From JANQQZ01 sp039179915 (GTDB lineage Bacteria > Planctomycetota > Phycisphaerae > Phycisphaerales > UBA1924), in assembly GCA_039179915.1 (NCBI GenBank), contig JBCDEF010000161.1, forward strand, positions 1 through 6,298: DNA of 6,298 bases, in the 5' to 3' direction. Made by a program: the position numbers and the translations under genes. A model generated the notes under the pieces. It did no database searches. It was not told the origin of the DNA and worked only from the letters and a program-made list of their open reading frames with translations. This document shows, one piece after another, positions 1-6,094 of this stretch (positions are counted from its first letter, which is position 1; every line of letters starts with the position of its first letter).

Positions 1-1447
1 CATCGATGCCGTGCGTCGAACCCTCACGACCCAGGCCCGACTGCTTGATCCCGCCGAACGGAACGGCGTCGCCCGTGATCGCCACCTCATTCACCCCGAC
101 CATGCCGTACTCGAGTGCCTCGGCAACGCGCCACTGCCGTGCTGCGTCGGCTGTGTAGATGTAGGACGCGAGCCCGGCGTCCGTCTCGTTGGCCAGCCGG
201 ACCGCCGCGGCCTCGTCGGCGAAGCGGTAGACCACCGCGATCGGGCCAAAGATCTCCTCGCGGAAGATGCGCATCGAGGGCTCGGCATCGACAAGCACAG
301 AGGGGGCAACGAAACTGCCGGGCCCCTCGAACGCCGGGCGGTCGAGCAGCTCGGTCGCGCCAGCGGCGACCGTCTCCGCGTGCAGCTCGGTGAGGCGATC
401 AGCCGCCGACTTGCTGATCATCGGACCGATGTCGACCCCCGGCTCCGTCCCCGGCCCGACCCGCAACGCCCGGACGCACTCCACAAACCGCGAGACAAAC
501 GCGTCCTGCACACTATCATGGACCAACAGGCGGTTTGTGCAGATGCAGGTCTGCCCGCCGTTGCGGAACCTCGAGGCAATCGCCCCATTGACCGCGCGAT
601 CCAGGTCCGCGTCGTCGAAGACGATCAGCGGCGCGTTGCCGCCGAGCTCCATCGAGGTGCGTTTGACCGTGCCTGCCGCGAGCTCGAGCAGGTGCGTGCC
701 GACACGCGTCGAGCCCGTGAATGTCAGCTTGCGGACGAGCGGGTGCGTCGCAAGCACGCGGCCGACCTCGGCGGGCTCACTCGAGGTCACTACGTTCAGC
801 ACGCCGTCGGGCACGCCCGCTTGCTGAGCAAGCTCGGCCAACGCGAGAGCGCACAGCGGTGTGTCTTCTGCCGGCTTGACAACCGCAGCACACCCGGCCG
901 CGAGCGCCGGGGCGACCTTTCGGGTGATCATCGCCACCGGGAAGTTCCACGGTGTGATCGCCGAAACCACCCCTACAGGCTGCCGCAGCGTCAGCAGCCG
1001 GCGGCCGTCGGACGGCGATGCGAGGATCTCGCCGGCGATCCGCGGGGCCTCTTCCGCAAACCAGCGGACGAACGACGCCCCATAGTCGACCTCGGCGAGC
1101 GACTCCGCGAGCGGCTTGCCCTGCTCGGCGGTCATCAGCGCCGCGAGGGCCTCGCGGTGCTCGGTCAGCAGGTCGTACCAAGCCAGCAGCACCTCTGCCC
1201 GCCGACGCGCAGTGAGTGCCGCCCACGCGGGCATCGCATCGGCGGCAGCGTGAACCGCGAGCTCGGCCGTTTTGGCGGTCGCGTCGGCGCATGCGGCGAT
1301 CGTCTCGCCGGTCGCCGGGTCTTGGACCCGGAATCGCCGGCCGTGCTCGGGCTCAATCCACGACCCGCCGACGAAACAGCCCTCACGAACAAGCGCTGTT
1401 GTGGCTTCCGGGAGAGAGATGGTGTGCTCCGGTTCGTCTCGCGTCAT
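1..1447 (-). CDS. gabD: Succinate-semialdehyde dehydrogenase, aldehyde dehydrogenase family (3' end cut by window edge)
   Basis: The enzyme oxidises succinate semialdehyde to succinate with NAD(P)+, the last step of the GABA shunt feeding the TCA cycle; it is cytoplasmic. The window holds 482 codons. The E. coli enzyme is 482 residues, and I estimate about 13 C-terminal residues are missing here. Visible family motifs are the Rossmann-region ITPWNFP (164-170), VVKPAEDTP (189-197), FTGST (243-247), the general-base motif MELGGNAP with Glu267, FRNGGQTC with catalytic Cys301, EEIFGP near 397, and PFGGIKQSGLGREG near the cut end. The SSADH-type substrate arginines appear as Arg176 (MITRK) and Arg295 (FRN). 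Glu194 in KPAE sits where NADP-dependent E. coli GabD has Ser, which favours NAD+. Cys303 lies two residues after the catalytic Cys, as in the human redox-switch enzyme. ATG at 1447 is the likely start; no Shine-Dalgarno sequence precedes it. The family call is secure; the exact substrate is inferred from motifs. Confidence 0.93.
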   Translation of the reverse strand, partial: MTRDEPEHTISLPEATTALVREGCFVGGSWIEPEHGRRFRVQDPATGETIAACADATAKTAELAVHAAADAMPAWAALTARRRAEVLLAWYDLLTEHREALAALMTAEQGKPLAESLAEVDYGASFVRWFAEEAPRIAGEILASPSDGRRLLTLRQPVGVVSAITPWNFPVAMITRKVAPALAAGCAAVVKPAEDTPLCALALAELAQQAGVPDGVLNVVTSSEPAEVGRVLATHPLVRKLTFTGSTRVGTHLLELAAGTVKRTSMELGGNAPLIVFDDADLDRAVNGAIASRFRNGGQTCICTNRLLVHDSVQDAFVSRFVECVRALRVGPGTEPGVDIGPMISKSAADRLTELHAETVAAGATELLDRPAFEGPGSFVAPSVLVDAEPSMRIFREEIFGPIAVVYRFADEAAAVRLANETDAGLASYIYTADAARQWRVAEALEYGMVGVNEVAITGDAVPFGGIKQSGLGREGSTHGID

Positions 1448-1458
1448 AACAAGCGAGG

Positions 1459-1487
1459 ATAGTCCAGAACGCAACAAGCCCCTGCAA
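1459..1487 (-). promoter_or_regulatory. Weak candidate promoter for the gabD-like gene
   Basis: On the minus strand, TTGCAG (1482-1487) and GACTAT (1459-1464) are separated by 17 bases. This would start transcription about 5 bases before the ATG at 1447, giving an almost leaderless message and fitting the missing Shine-Dalgarno sequence. The -10 match is poor and the -35 box lies inside the terminator-like hairpin, so the gene could equally be read through from the tRNA promoter. Confidence 0.2.
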
Positions 1488-1500
1488 CGCAGAGGCTTGT
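1474..1500 (-). terminator. Stem-loop after tRNA-Asp, terminator-like
   Basis: Arms 1474-1485 and 1489-1500 pair over 12 bp with one G-U pair and a 3-base loop. On the minus strand the hairpin begins 7 bases after the tRNA 3' end and is followed by TGCGTTCT, only mildly T-rich. It probably terminates the tRNA transcript or defines its processed 3' end. The short tail means some read-through into gabD is plausible. Confidence 0.6.
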
Positions 1501-1507
1501 CATCAAG

Positions 1508-1581
<74 letters not shown>

Positions 1582-1589
1582 AAGTTGTC

Positions 1590-1604
1590 GCCGACACTGT
1601 CGGC
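1590..1604. repeat. Perfect 7-bp inverted repeat in the tRNA-Asp leader
   Basis: GCCGACA, one base, then TGTCGGC forms a 15-base near-perfect palindrome. It lies between the predicted transcription start (about 1609) and the mature tRNA 5' end (1581). It could be an operator for a dimeric repressor, or a small leader hairpin (4 bp with a 5-base loop at minimum). No regulator is identified. Confidence 0.5.
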
Positions 1605-1615
1605 CGTGGACCCCA

Positions 1616-1643
1616 AACATAGCCGGGGCGTTCTGCAAGTCAA
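1616..1643 (-). promoter_or_regulatory. Promoter of tRNA-Asp
   Basis: On the minus strand TTGACT (1638-1643) and TATGTT (1616-1621) are 16 bases apart, matching sigma70 consensus at 5 of 6 and 4 of 6 positions. The predicted start near 1609 leaves a leader of about 28 bases before the mature tRNA 5' end at 1581. The position, strand and spacing all fit a stable-RNA promoter. Confidence 0.65.
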
Positions 1644-1650
1644 GCGGACG

Positions 1651-1680
1651 GGCCGGCGGTGCGTCGCGAAACCGCCGGCT
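1651..1680 (-). terminator. Strong stem-loop after the small membrane protein gene
   Basis: Arms 1652-1660 and 1671-1679 pair perfectly over 9 G+C-rich bp, extended by a G-U pair, around a 10-base loop. It starts about 30 bases after the stop codon at 1710 and lies just before the tRNA-Asp promoter. There is no T tract, so it may be a U-less terminator or an mRNA 3' end stabiliser. Confidence 0.5.
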
Positions 1681-1709
1681 GTGCGGATCGCGAGGGTACC
1701 AAGACGCGG

Positions 1710-1913
1710 CTACCTCGGGAGCTGGACCCGGCCGGTCTCTTGGAGCGCGATCGGGTTTCCGGACTCGGGGCTGACCTTCGTCGCGGCGATGTACATCAGC
1801 GCGGTCGCGGCGCCGAGGGCAAGGACCGCGAAACAGAGCAGGCCGGAGTAGACATCCAAGCCGCCGCGTTTGGCCCGGCGTCCGCCGGGCATGTTCATGC
1901 CGAACTGACTCAT
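1710..1913 (-). CDS. Small single-pass membrane protein, unknown function (67 aa)
   Basis: Function unknown. The ATG at 1913 is preceded by GGGAG nine bases upstream, a good ribosome binding site. The frame is open further upstream, to 2030, but that stretch runs into the preceding gene and looks non-coding. The protein opens MSQFGMNMPGGRRAKRGG, a basic, glycine-rich segment likely to be cytoplasmic by the positive-inside rule. One hydrophobic helix follows (about 21-45), then a 22-residue polar tail ending in QETGRVQLPR. It lies 49 bases after the coiled-coil gene and is probably in the same transcript, so the two may work together at the membrane. It resembles short conserved planctomycete membrane proteins in style, but that is general recall and not a checked match. 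The clear SD sequence, compact frame and membrane helix support a real gene. Confidence 0.75.
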   Translation of the reverse strand: MSQFGMNMPGGRRAKRGGLDVYSGLLCFAVLALGAATALMYIAATKVSPESGNPIALQETGRVQLPR

Positions 1914-1960
1914 GATCCGTTGCTCCCGTTCGAGAATTCGTTGCGTGTGTGCCTGCTTGG

Positions 1961-1984
1961 GCTCAGCCGCCGAGGCTGCTGAGC
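1961..1984 (-). repeat. Inverted repeat across the stop codon of the coiled-coil gene
   Basis: GCTCAGC (1961-1967) and GCTGAGC (1978-1984) are perfect 7-bp arms around a 10-base loop. The stop codon (1963-1965) is inside one arm. The hairpin sits just before the downstream small gene and could protect the upstream mRNA or tune expression of the second cistron. There is no T tract. Confidence 0.45.
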
Positions 1985-2820
1985 ACGACATCACCCTCGC
2001 GGACCTCGACGCCGTTGCGGCCGAGGACATCGACGCGGCCCACGGCGGACTGGATGTCGGTCTGCACGATCACCAGGTCGGCGAGCCAGCGGTCCTCGCG
2101 GGTGATGAACAGCTTGCTGTTCTGGCGGACGCGGTCGCGTGAGCCGAGGTTGATCTCGGCGAACCGCTGACCGTTGACCTCACGGACCGCGCTGACGCGG
2201 CCGATCACGGGCGGGCCGCTGATGGCCGTCGGCGTGCCAGAGGGGCCACCGGCGAGAGTGGTGCTGGCGGTGCCATCGATCTGGGCCTGCAGGTCGGCGA
2301 TCGTCACCTCAAGAGCCCGCTTTGTCTGGTTGAGGATCTCGTTCTCGGTCTCGATGTCGTTGAGCCGAGCGAGCAGGTCGATGTTCTGCTCGCGGATGTT
2401 CAGGTTCTGCTCGCGAAGGGCCCGAACCTCGCTTGTCAGCGTCTCGACGATCGCGGCTTGGGTGTCGGTCGTCTTGCCGAGATCGCCGATCTGCCGCTTG
2501 ACCTGCGCGGCGCTGTCGGTGGCTTCCTTGGCGCGGATCTCGAGGGTGGTCAACTCGCCCTCGAGCCGGGCCAGGTCGCTGTTGAGGTCGGCGATGGTCT
2601 CGTCCCGGCCGCGGAGCTGGGACTCCATCCGCGAGGCCTGCTCGGCGAACTGGCTGCTCTGTGTTTCATAGAGAGCATTGGCTGCGTCCGCCTCGGCGAC
2701 CTTGTCGCTCAGGGCGCTGACGAAGCTGTCCGCGTTCAGTGCGTACACCGAGGTCAACGCCGCGAGGGCGAGCGACAGAACCGCGGCGAATACGACCAGG
2801 ATCTTCGTGATGATGTGCAC
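1963..2820 (-). CDS. Membrane-anchored coiled-coil protein with C-terminal beta-type domain, unknown function (285 aa)
   Basis: I do not recognise a named family. The start is GTG at 2820 with GAGG about nine bases upstream. Residues 5-27 form a hydrophobic helix (an uncleaved anchor or signal sequence). Residues about 36-182 are a long, Gln/Glu/Leu-rich heptad region (for example LNSDLARLEGELTTLEIR), a strong parallel coiled-coil candidate. A Gly/Ser/Thr/Pro linker (183-204) leads to a C-terminal domain (205-282) rich in beta-type segments: IGRVSAV, FAEINLGS, KLFITRE, LADLVIV, EGDVVL. This pattern (a G-S-R-D-R-V type turn, then short strands and EGD) resembles the FlgT C-terminal fold and similar planctomycete domains, but the match is only by eye. 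Topology predicts coil and C-terminal domain outside the cytoplasm. A small membrane protein gene follows 49 bases downstream. The coding call is sound; a scaffold or envelope role is inference. Confidence 0.88.
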   Translation of the reverse strand: MHIITKILVVFAAVLSLALAALTSVYALNADSFVSALSDKVAEADAANALYETQSSQFAEQASRMESQLRGRDETIADLNSDLARLEGELTTLEIRAKEATDSAAQVKRQIGDLGKTTDTQAAIVETLTSEVRALREQNLNIREQNIDLLARLNDIETENEILNQTKRALEVTIADLQAQIDGTASTTLAGGPSGTPTAISGPPVIGRVSAVREVNGQRFAEINLGSRDRVRQNSKLFITREDRWLADLVIVQTDIQSAVGRVDVLGRNGVEVREGDVVLSSLGG

Positions 2821-2857
2821 TGCTGAGCCTCGCTGCTGTCCGGTTGCCGGTCTGGAT

Positions 2858-2887
2858 CGCTGGCACGATCGCGGTCCGATGCCAGCG
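2858..2887. promoter_or_regulatory. Perfect 8-bp dyad upstream of the coiled-coil gene
   Basis: CGCTGGCA (2858-2865) and TGCCAGCG (2880-2887) are exact reverse complements 14 bases apart, centred about 52 bases before the GTG start. The inner bases can add a short stem (TCG with CGA). It could be a 5'-leader RNA hairpin or an operator with half-sites 22 bp apart centre to centre. No cognate regulator is known. Confidence 0.5.
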
Positions 2888-3020
2888 GCCGAAATGCTGT
2901 TCTCTCATCCGCCACGAACCAACGCCGGGGCCGTGCGACACCGGCTATCCGCTCGCGCTTCTCGCCGCCGTAGGGCATGGCTCAAGCCGTTGCGGGCCGG
3001 ATGGGCGTGGCGCCGATCCT

Positions 3021-3043
3021 GCGGAGGGGGCTACGCCCTCGGC
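3021..3043 (-). repeat. Imperfect stem-loop in the gap
   Basis: Arms 3021-3028 and 3036-3043 pair over 8 bp with one mismatch and a 7-base loop. No T tract follows on either strand, so this is a structural element of unknown role, possibly part of a leader RNA. Confidence 0.3.
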
Positions 3044-3112
3044 GATCCCGCTCGGCCCGCCGTGGCTCCGCGAGATCGTGGTGTTCCGGGCAGCCTCCCG
3101 CTCCCGGTCCGC

Positions 3113-3141
3113 AGTGTAGCGGGGATGGATCCGGTTGTCGC
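3113..3141 (-). promoter_or_regulatory. Weak candidate promoter for the coiled-coil gene
   Basis: On the minus strand GCGACA (3136-3141) and TACACT (3113-3118) are 17 bases apart, each matching sigma70 consensus at 4 of 6 positions. The implied start near 3106 would give a leader of about 285 bases containing the stem-loops above. An alternative -35, TTGAAG (3141-3146), is too far away at 22 bases. Confidence 0.3.
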
Positions 3142-3201
3142 TTCAATAGAGCCAACCCGGCGAGGTCCCGCGCTCGGGCAGAGCCGGCCCTCCGCAGCGG
3201 A

Positions 3202-3232
3202 TCGGCCGCCCGCGGGCCCACCTCACGGCCGA
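3202..3232 (-). terminator. Possible U-less terminator after the lipoprotein gene
   Basis: TCGGCCG and CGGCCGA form perfect 7-bp arms (3202-3208 and 3226-3232) around a 17-base GC-rich loop, starting about 11 bases after the stop codon. There is no T tract, so this rests on position and pairing only. Confidence 0.35.
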
Positions 3233-3243
3233 AACAGCCCTGA

Positions 3244-4353
3244 CTATCGGGTCCGCGAGTTCCCGGTCAAACTCTTGAGCACCCCCGAGGCGGCTGCGAC
3301 CCGGACCAGGCCGACACGGTCATTCATCAGCACCCGGAGCTTGGGCAGGTCTTCGACACGGCCCGAGAGGCCGTAAATCGCGGCCGCATCAGCGCGGAGG
3401 GCAAACCGCTGGGCCTCCCAGAGCTGATCGGCGATAAACCACCCGCCGCGGTCGCCGAGTTTGGCCATCGAGATCGCGATGGCGGCCTGGATTTCGGCCG
3501 GCAGGGTCTCGCCGGCGGGCCCGGTGGCCTCGGAGAGCTGCGCAAGCCGGCCTCGCATCGCGCGATCGCCCAGCTCGCCGACGATCTGCACCGCCAGGGC
3601 GGTCGCTTCAAGATCGCTCGGCGAGGCGGGGTAGAGCGCCGCGCGGATCGGCCCGAGCTGCCCCTCGTCGCCCAGCTTGACGAGCGCTTCGGAGATCTGC
3701 AACTCAACGACCCGCCGCTCGAGGGACGAGGCGCGGTTCATCTGCCGGGCCGCTGCCTCTTTCAGGTCCGCGATATGCGTCGCGTCGCCCAGCTCGCCGG
3801 CCAGCAGCGCCGCGTGGCCCCGCAGGCCAGGCTGCTCGGTCTGCAAGAGCGCATCACGGATCTCGGTCGACTCGGCCGCAGCGCCCATCGCACGGAGGGC
3901 GTACTCGGCCGAGGCCCGCACGAACGGCGACTCGTCTTCGAGCATCGCGACCAAGGCCGCGGCGTGATCCGAGACACCGGCACGCCCCACCGCCACCGCT
4001 GCGATCGAACGAACGCCCAGGTTCTCATCGGTCAGCCCCCGGGCGGCGACCGCGGCCAGAGTGGCCGGCGCCGCTTCGAGCGCTTCGTACGCGTTGGCCC
4101 GCATCTGCGGATCGCCGGCCTGGGTGGCGTCTTCGAGCAGGTCGATCGCCTGGCGGACAGCAGCGTCGCGCACGGAGCGGTCCGCGTACCTCGTCCGCAG
4201 CTCTTCTGGCGAGAGACGCAGCTCACGCGCAGCGTCGATCGTCCGCACCGCCACCGTGCCCCGCCGCTCGACCGCGACCGGGTCGCTCGCGCACCCGGCC
4301 AGCACCCCCAACGCCACGCCAGCCCCGACCACCGCCAGCCATCTACTCGTCAT
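3244..4353 (-). CDS. HEAT-repeat lipoprotein (369 aa)
   Basis: The protein starts with a lipoprotein signal peptide: a basic residue (Arg4), a hydrophobic run, and the lipobox VLAG-Cys21. It would be diacylated, cleaved before Cys21 and then N-acylated by Lnt. Ala22 at +2 suggests outer-membrane rather than inner-membrane retention under the E. coli Lol rule. The mature part is alpha-helical with HEAT/PBS-type repeats of about 30 residues from about 62 to 369; the clearest are NLGVRSIAAVAVGRAG, ESPFVRASAEYALRAMG and GLVRVAAASGVLKSL. Such repeats usually make a curved protein-binding surface, so a periplasmic scaffold role is likely but the partner is unknown. The ATG at 4353 follows GAGGAGGG, spaced nine bases, an excellent ribosome binding site lying within the lnt 3' end. 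The gene overlaps lnt by 11 bases, implying translational coupling. Confidence 0.92.
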   Translation of the reverse strand: MTSRWLAVVGAGVALGVLAGCASDPVAVERRGTVAVRTIDAARELRLSPEELRTRYADRSVRDAAVRQAIDLLEDATQAGDPQMRANAYEALEAAPATLAAVAARGLTDENLGVRSIAAVAVGRAGVSDHAAALVAMLEDESPFVRASAEYALRAMGAAAESTEIRDALLQTEQPGLRGHAALLAGELGDATHIADLKEAAARQMNRASSLERRVVELQISEALVKLGDEGQLGPIRAALYPASPSDLEATALAVQIVGELGDRAMRGRLAQLSEATGPAGETLPAEIQAAIAISMAKLGDRGGWFIADQLWEAQRFALRADAAAIYGLSGRVEDLPKLRVLMNDRVGLVRVAAASGVLKSLTGNSRTR

Positions 4354-6070
4354 CGTCCGTTCCCTCCTCGTCCGCCGTCACGGGTTCGCGACCGCCGCGG
4401 CGCGCTCCCCGGACCGCGCCCGCGACCGACAACGCGACCGCCAGCACCGCGCAGACCGCCCCGGGCACCTCACCGACGGCAGCGTAGACCGTGCCCCCGC
4501 CGCCGATCGAGACCTCCGCCGCCAGCACGCCCTCAACCCCCGCCCCGAGCGAGGCCCGCACCCGGCCGTCCCGATCGATCACGGCCGAGAACCCGGTGTT
4601 GGCCGAGCGGACCATCGGCAGCGCATGCTCCACGCAGCGCCACCGGCCCATCAGCAGGTGCATCGCCCGGCCGGCATGGAACCGGCCGAACCATCCGTCG
4701 TTCGTGACCACCACCAGCAGCTCGACCTTTTCGTCCGCCCGCACGAGCGATCGCACGACCGGCGCCATGCTCGATTCGAAGCAGATCGGTGTCGCGACGT
4801 GGACATCGCCGCTGGGCGTGGGCACGACCAGCGCCCTCGGCTCGCCGCCCCGATCGAGGCCGAAGTCGAACCCGGACGCACCCAGGCCGATCCGCAGCAC
4901 GATGTCGCGGAGCCAGGGGAACGCGTCGATATACGGCAGCGTCTCGCCGAACGGCGTTGGGCGGAGCTTGTCGTAGCGGGGCTGGGTCACCGCGCCGCCC
5001 GCGAGCAGATACAGGCTGTTGTACGTCGCGTCGGCGGCGAGCACCTCGCCGTCGGGCGACGGCTCGAGCCGGAGGCCCTCGCGTGTGAGCGAGCCGATCA
5101 GGATGCTCCGGCCCAGGGCGCGCTGCGTGTCGAGCAGGGCATCGCGGAAGCCGTTGACACCGGAGCCGAACATCGCCGCCGCCCGTTCCGCACCGTCGTC
5201 ATCGAGCGCGAGGCCCTGAAAGACGGTCTCGGGCGTGATGATCACATGGGCCCCGGCCTCGGCGGCCTGCTCGATCAGGCGGAGCAGGTCGATGAAATCC
5301 CCCCGGACCTGCTCACGAGTCGGGGCGATCTTGTTGTTCTGCGCGACGTTGGTCTGAACGGCCGCGACCGGGACCGCGCGGCCCGAGGGCCCGCCCGGCC
5401 GGACAAGAAGCCCCGCCGAAATCGCGCCGGCGAGCACGGCCGTCGCGATCCAGCCTGTCCGCATCGACCGCCGCGCCTCGGGCAGCCGCTCGCGCGCCCC
5501 GACCGCGATGCCCGAAACGGCCACGACAAGCCAGGACACGGCATACACACCGCCGACCGATGCCGAGCGGGCGAGCGGCAGGAACTCGATCATCGGCTGC
5601 CCCGCGAGGAACCAGGCGTAGCCCCCGAACAATATCTCGCCGCGGATGAACTCCAGCCCGACCCAGATCGTGGGGATCACGAGCGCCGCGGCGGCGCCGC
5701 CGGTTGCTCGGCGGGCCAGCGAGAGCCCGACGACGGCCAGCATCGGCCAAACCGCGAGGTAAGCGATCAACGGGAAGACGCCGGCGAACGAGACATCGCG
5801 GACCCAGGCGTGGTGCACGGCCCACAGCGGGACGGTGCCGACGCCCACCGCGAGCCCGGCGAGCCAGCGACGCGGGGCCGTCCAGCCGATCCAGACGATC
5901 GGCAGCGGCGCGAGCAGGCCCGCGTACCACGCCAGCGGCCCGAGCATCGCCATGGATGACGCTCCCGCGAACGGCCAGGGGAACGCGAGCAGCCAGAACG
6001 ACGCGGCGGCCAGCCCGGCCAGCAGACCCCGGCCGATCGTGCTCGTTCGGCTGGTCGCTGCGTGCGTCAT
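4343..6070 (-). CDS. lnt: Apolipoprotein N-acyltransferase (575 aa)
   Basis: Lnt moves an acyl chain from phospholipid to the N-terminal cysteine of diacylated lipoproteins at the periplasmic face of the inner membrane, the last step of lipoprotein maturation. Residues 14-223 hold several membrane helices, including FWLLAFPWPFAG near the start. The nitrilase-type domain covers about 233-525 and carries the catalytic triad: Glu281 in ITPETVF, Lys368 in YDKLRPTPFGETLPY, and Cys430 in TPICFES. Further signatures are NDGWFG (457-462) and RSANTGFSAVIDRDG. A last hydrophobic segment (about 533-553) is followed by an acidic tail ending EEGTDDDE. It is longer than E. coli Lnt (512 residues) through loop and tail additions. 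An in-frame TGA lies two codons before ATG 6070, so the start cannot be further upstream; no clear Shine-Dalgarno sequence is present. accD ends 23 bases upstream and the lipoprotein gene overlaps its end. Confidence 0.95.
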   Translation of the reverse strand: MTHAATSRTSTIGRGLLAGLAAASFWLLAFPWPFAGASSMAMLGPLAWYAGLLAPLPIVWIGWTAPRRWLAGLAVGVGTVPLWAVHHAWVRDVSFAGVFPLIAYLAVWPMLAVVGLSLARRATGGAAAALVIPTIWVGLEFIRGEILFGGYAWFLAGQPMIEFLPLARSASVGGVYAVSWLVVAVSGIAVGARERLPEARRSMRTGWIATAVLAGAISAGLLVRPGGPSGRAVPVAAVQTNVAQNNKIAPTREQVRGDFIDLLRLIEQAAEAGAHVIITPETVFQGLALDDDGAERAAAMFGSGVNGFRDALLDTQRALGRSILIGSLTREGLRLEPSPDGEVLAADATYNSLYLLAGGAVTQPRYDKLRPTPFGETLPYIDAFPWLRDIVLRIGLGASGFDFGLDRGGEPRALVVPTPSGDVHVATPICFESSMAPVVRSLVRADEKVELLVVVTNDGWFGRFHAGRAMHLLMGRWRCVEHALPMVRSANTGFSAVIDRDGRVRASLGAGVEGVLAAEVSIGGGGTVYAAVGEVPGAVCAVLAVALSVAGAVRGARRGGREPVTADEEGTDDDE

Positions 6071-6081
6071 GCGTCAGGGTG

Positions 6082-6094
6082 GGCGGCAGCCGCC
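6082..6094 (-). repeat. Short hairpin in the accD-lnt junction
   Basis: GGCGGC and GCCGCC (6082-6087, 6089-6094) flank one base, giving a workable stem of 5 bp with a 3-base loop. It touches the accD stop codon and ends 11 bases before the lnt ATG, where a ribosome binding site would normally lie. It may tie lnt translation to ribosomes finishing accD. Confidence 0.35.

Larger units (their letters stand above)
2821..3243. other. 423-base gap without a convincing gene; structured leader region
   Basis: All frames here are short, or rich in Arg and Pro as expected of non-coding GC-rich DNA, and none has a good ribosome binding site. The region holds a terminator-like repeat next to the lipoprotein stop (3202-3232), a weak promoter candidate (3113-3141), an imperfect stem-loop (3021-3043) and a perfect dyad (2858-2887). 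I looked for hallmarks of SRP RNA, RNase P RNA and common riboswitches and found none. It is most likely the 3' end of one operon plus a long 5' leader for the coiled-coil gene. Confidence 0.6.

Noticed and set aside
11..1462. 483-codon open frame on the plus strand
   Set aside because: It mirrors the gabD-like gene almost exactly; the translation is Arg-rich and low in structure, while the minus strand gives all the aldehyde dehydrogenase motifs.
1914..2030. 39-residue N-terminal extension of the small membrane protein
   Set aside because: It overlaps the end of the coiled-coil gene, is Ser/Ala/Arg-rich, and the internal ATG at 1913 has a good GGGAG at normal spacing.
3208..3217. 10-base palindrome GCCCGCGGGC
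   Set aside because: Short GC palindromes are expected by chance at this composition, and it lies inside a larger inverted repeat already listed.
2982..3221. 79-codon minus-strand frame in the gap
   Set aside because: It would fit the local gene direction, but the translation is Arg/Pro-rich without hydrophobic core or domain and no SD sequence was seen.
2821..3243. SRP RNA, RNase P RNA, or a known riboswitch in the gap
   Set aside because: I looked for the usual conserved sequence cores and found none on the minus strand; only generic stem-loops are visible.
2678..3376. 232-codon open frame on the plus strand spanning the gap
   Set aside because: It runs into two well-supported minus-strand genes, has no ribosome binding site, and its composition is Arg/Pro/Ala-rich without motifs.
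3775..4707. 310-codon open frame on the plus strand
   Set aside because: Antisense to the lipoprotein and lnt; its C-terminal half is a low-complexity Pro/Arg run, typical of a shadow frame.
4061..5959. 632-codon open frame on the plus strand
   Set aside because: It lies antisense to lnt and the lipoprotein gene. Its translation is rich in Arg, Asp, Pro and His with no domain, as expected opposite GC-rich coding DNA.
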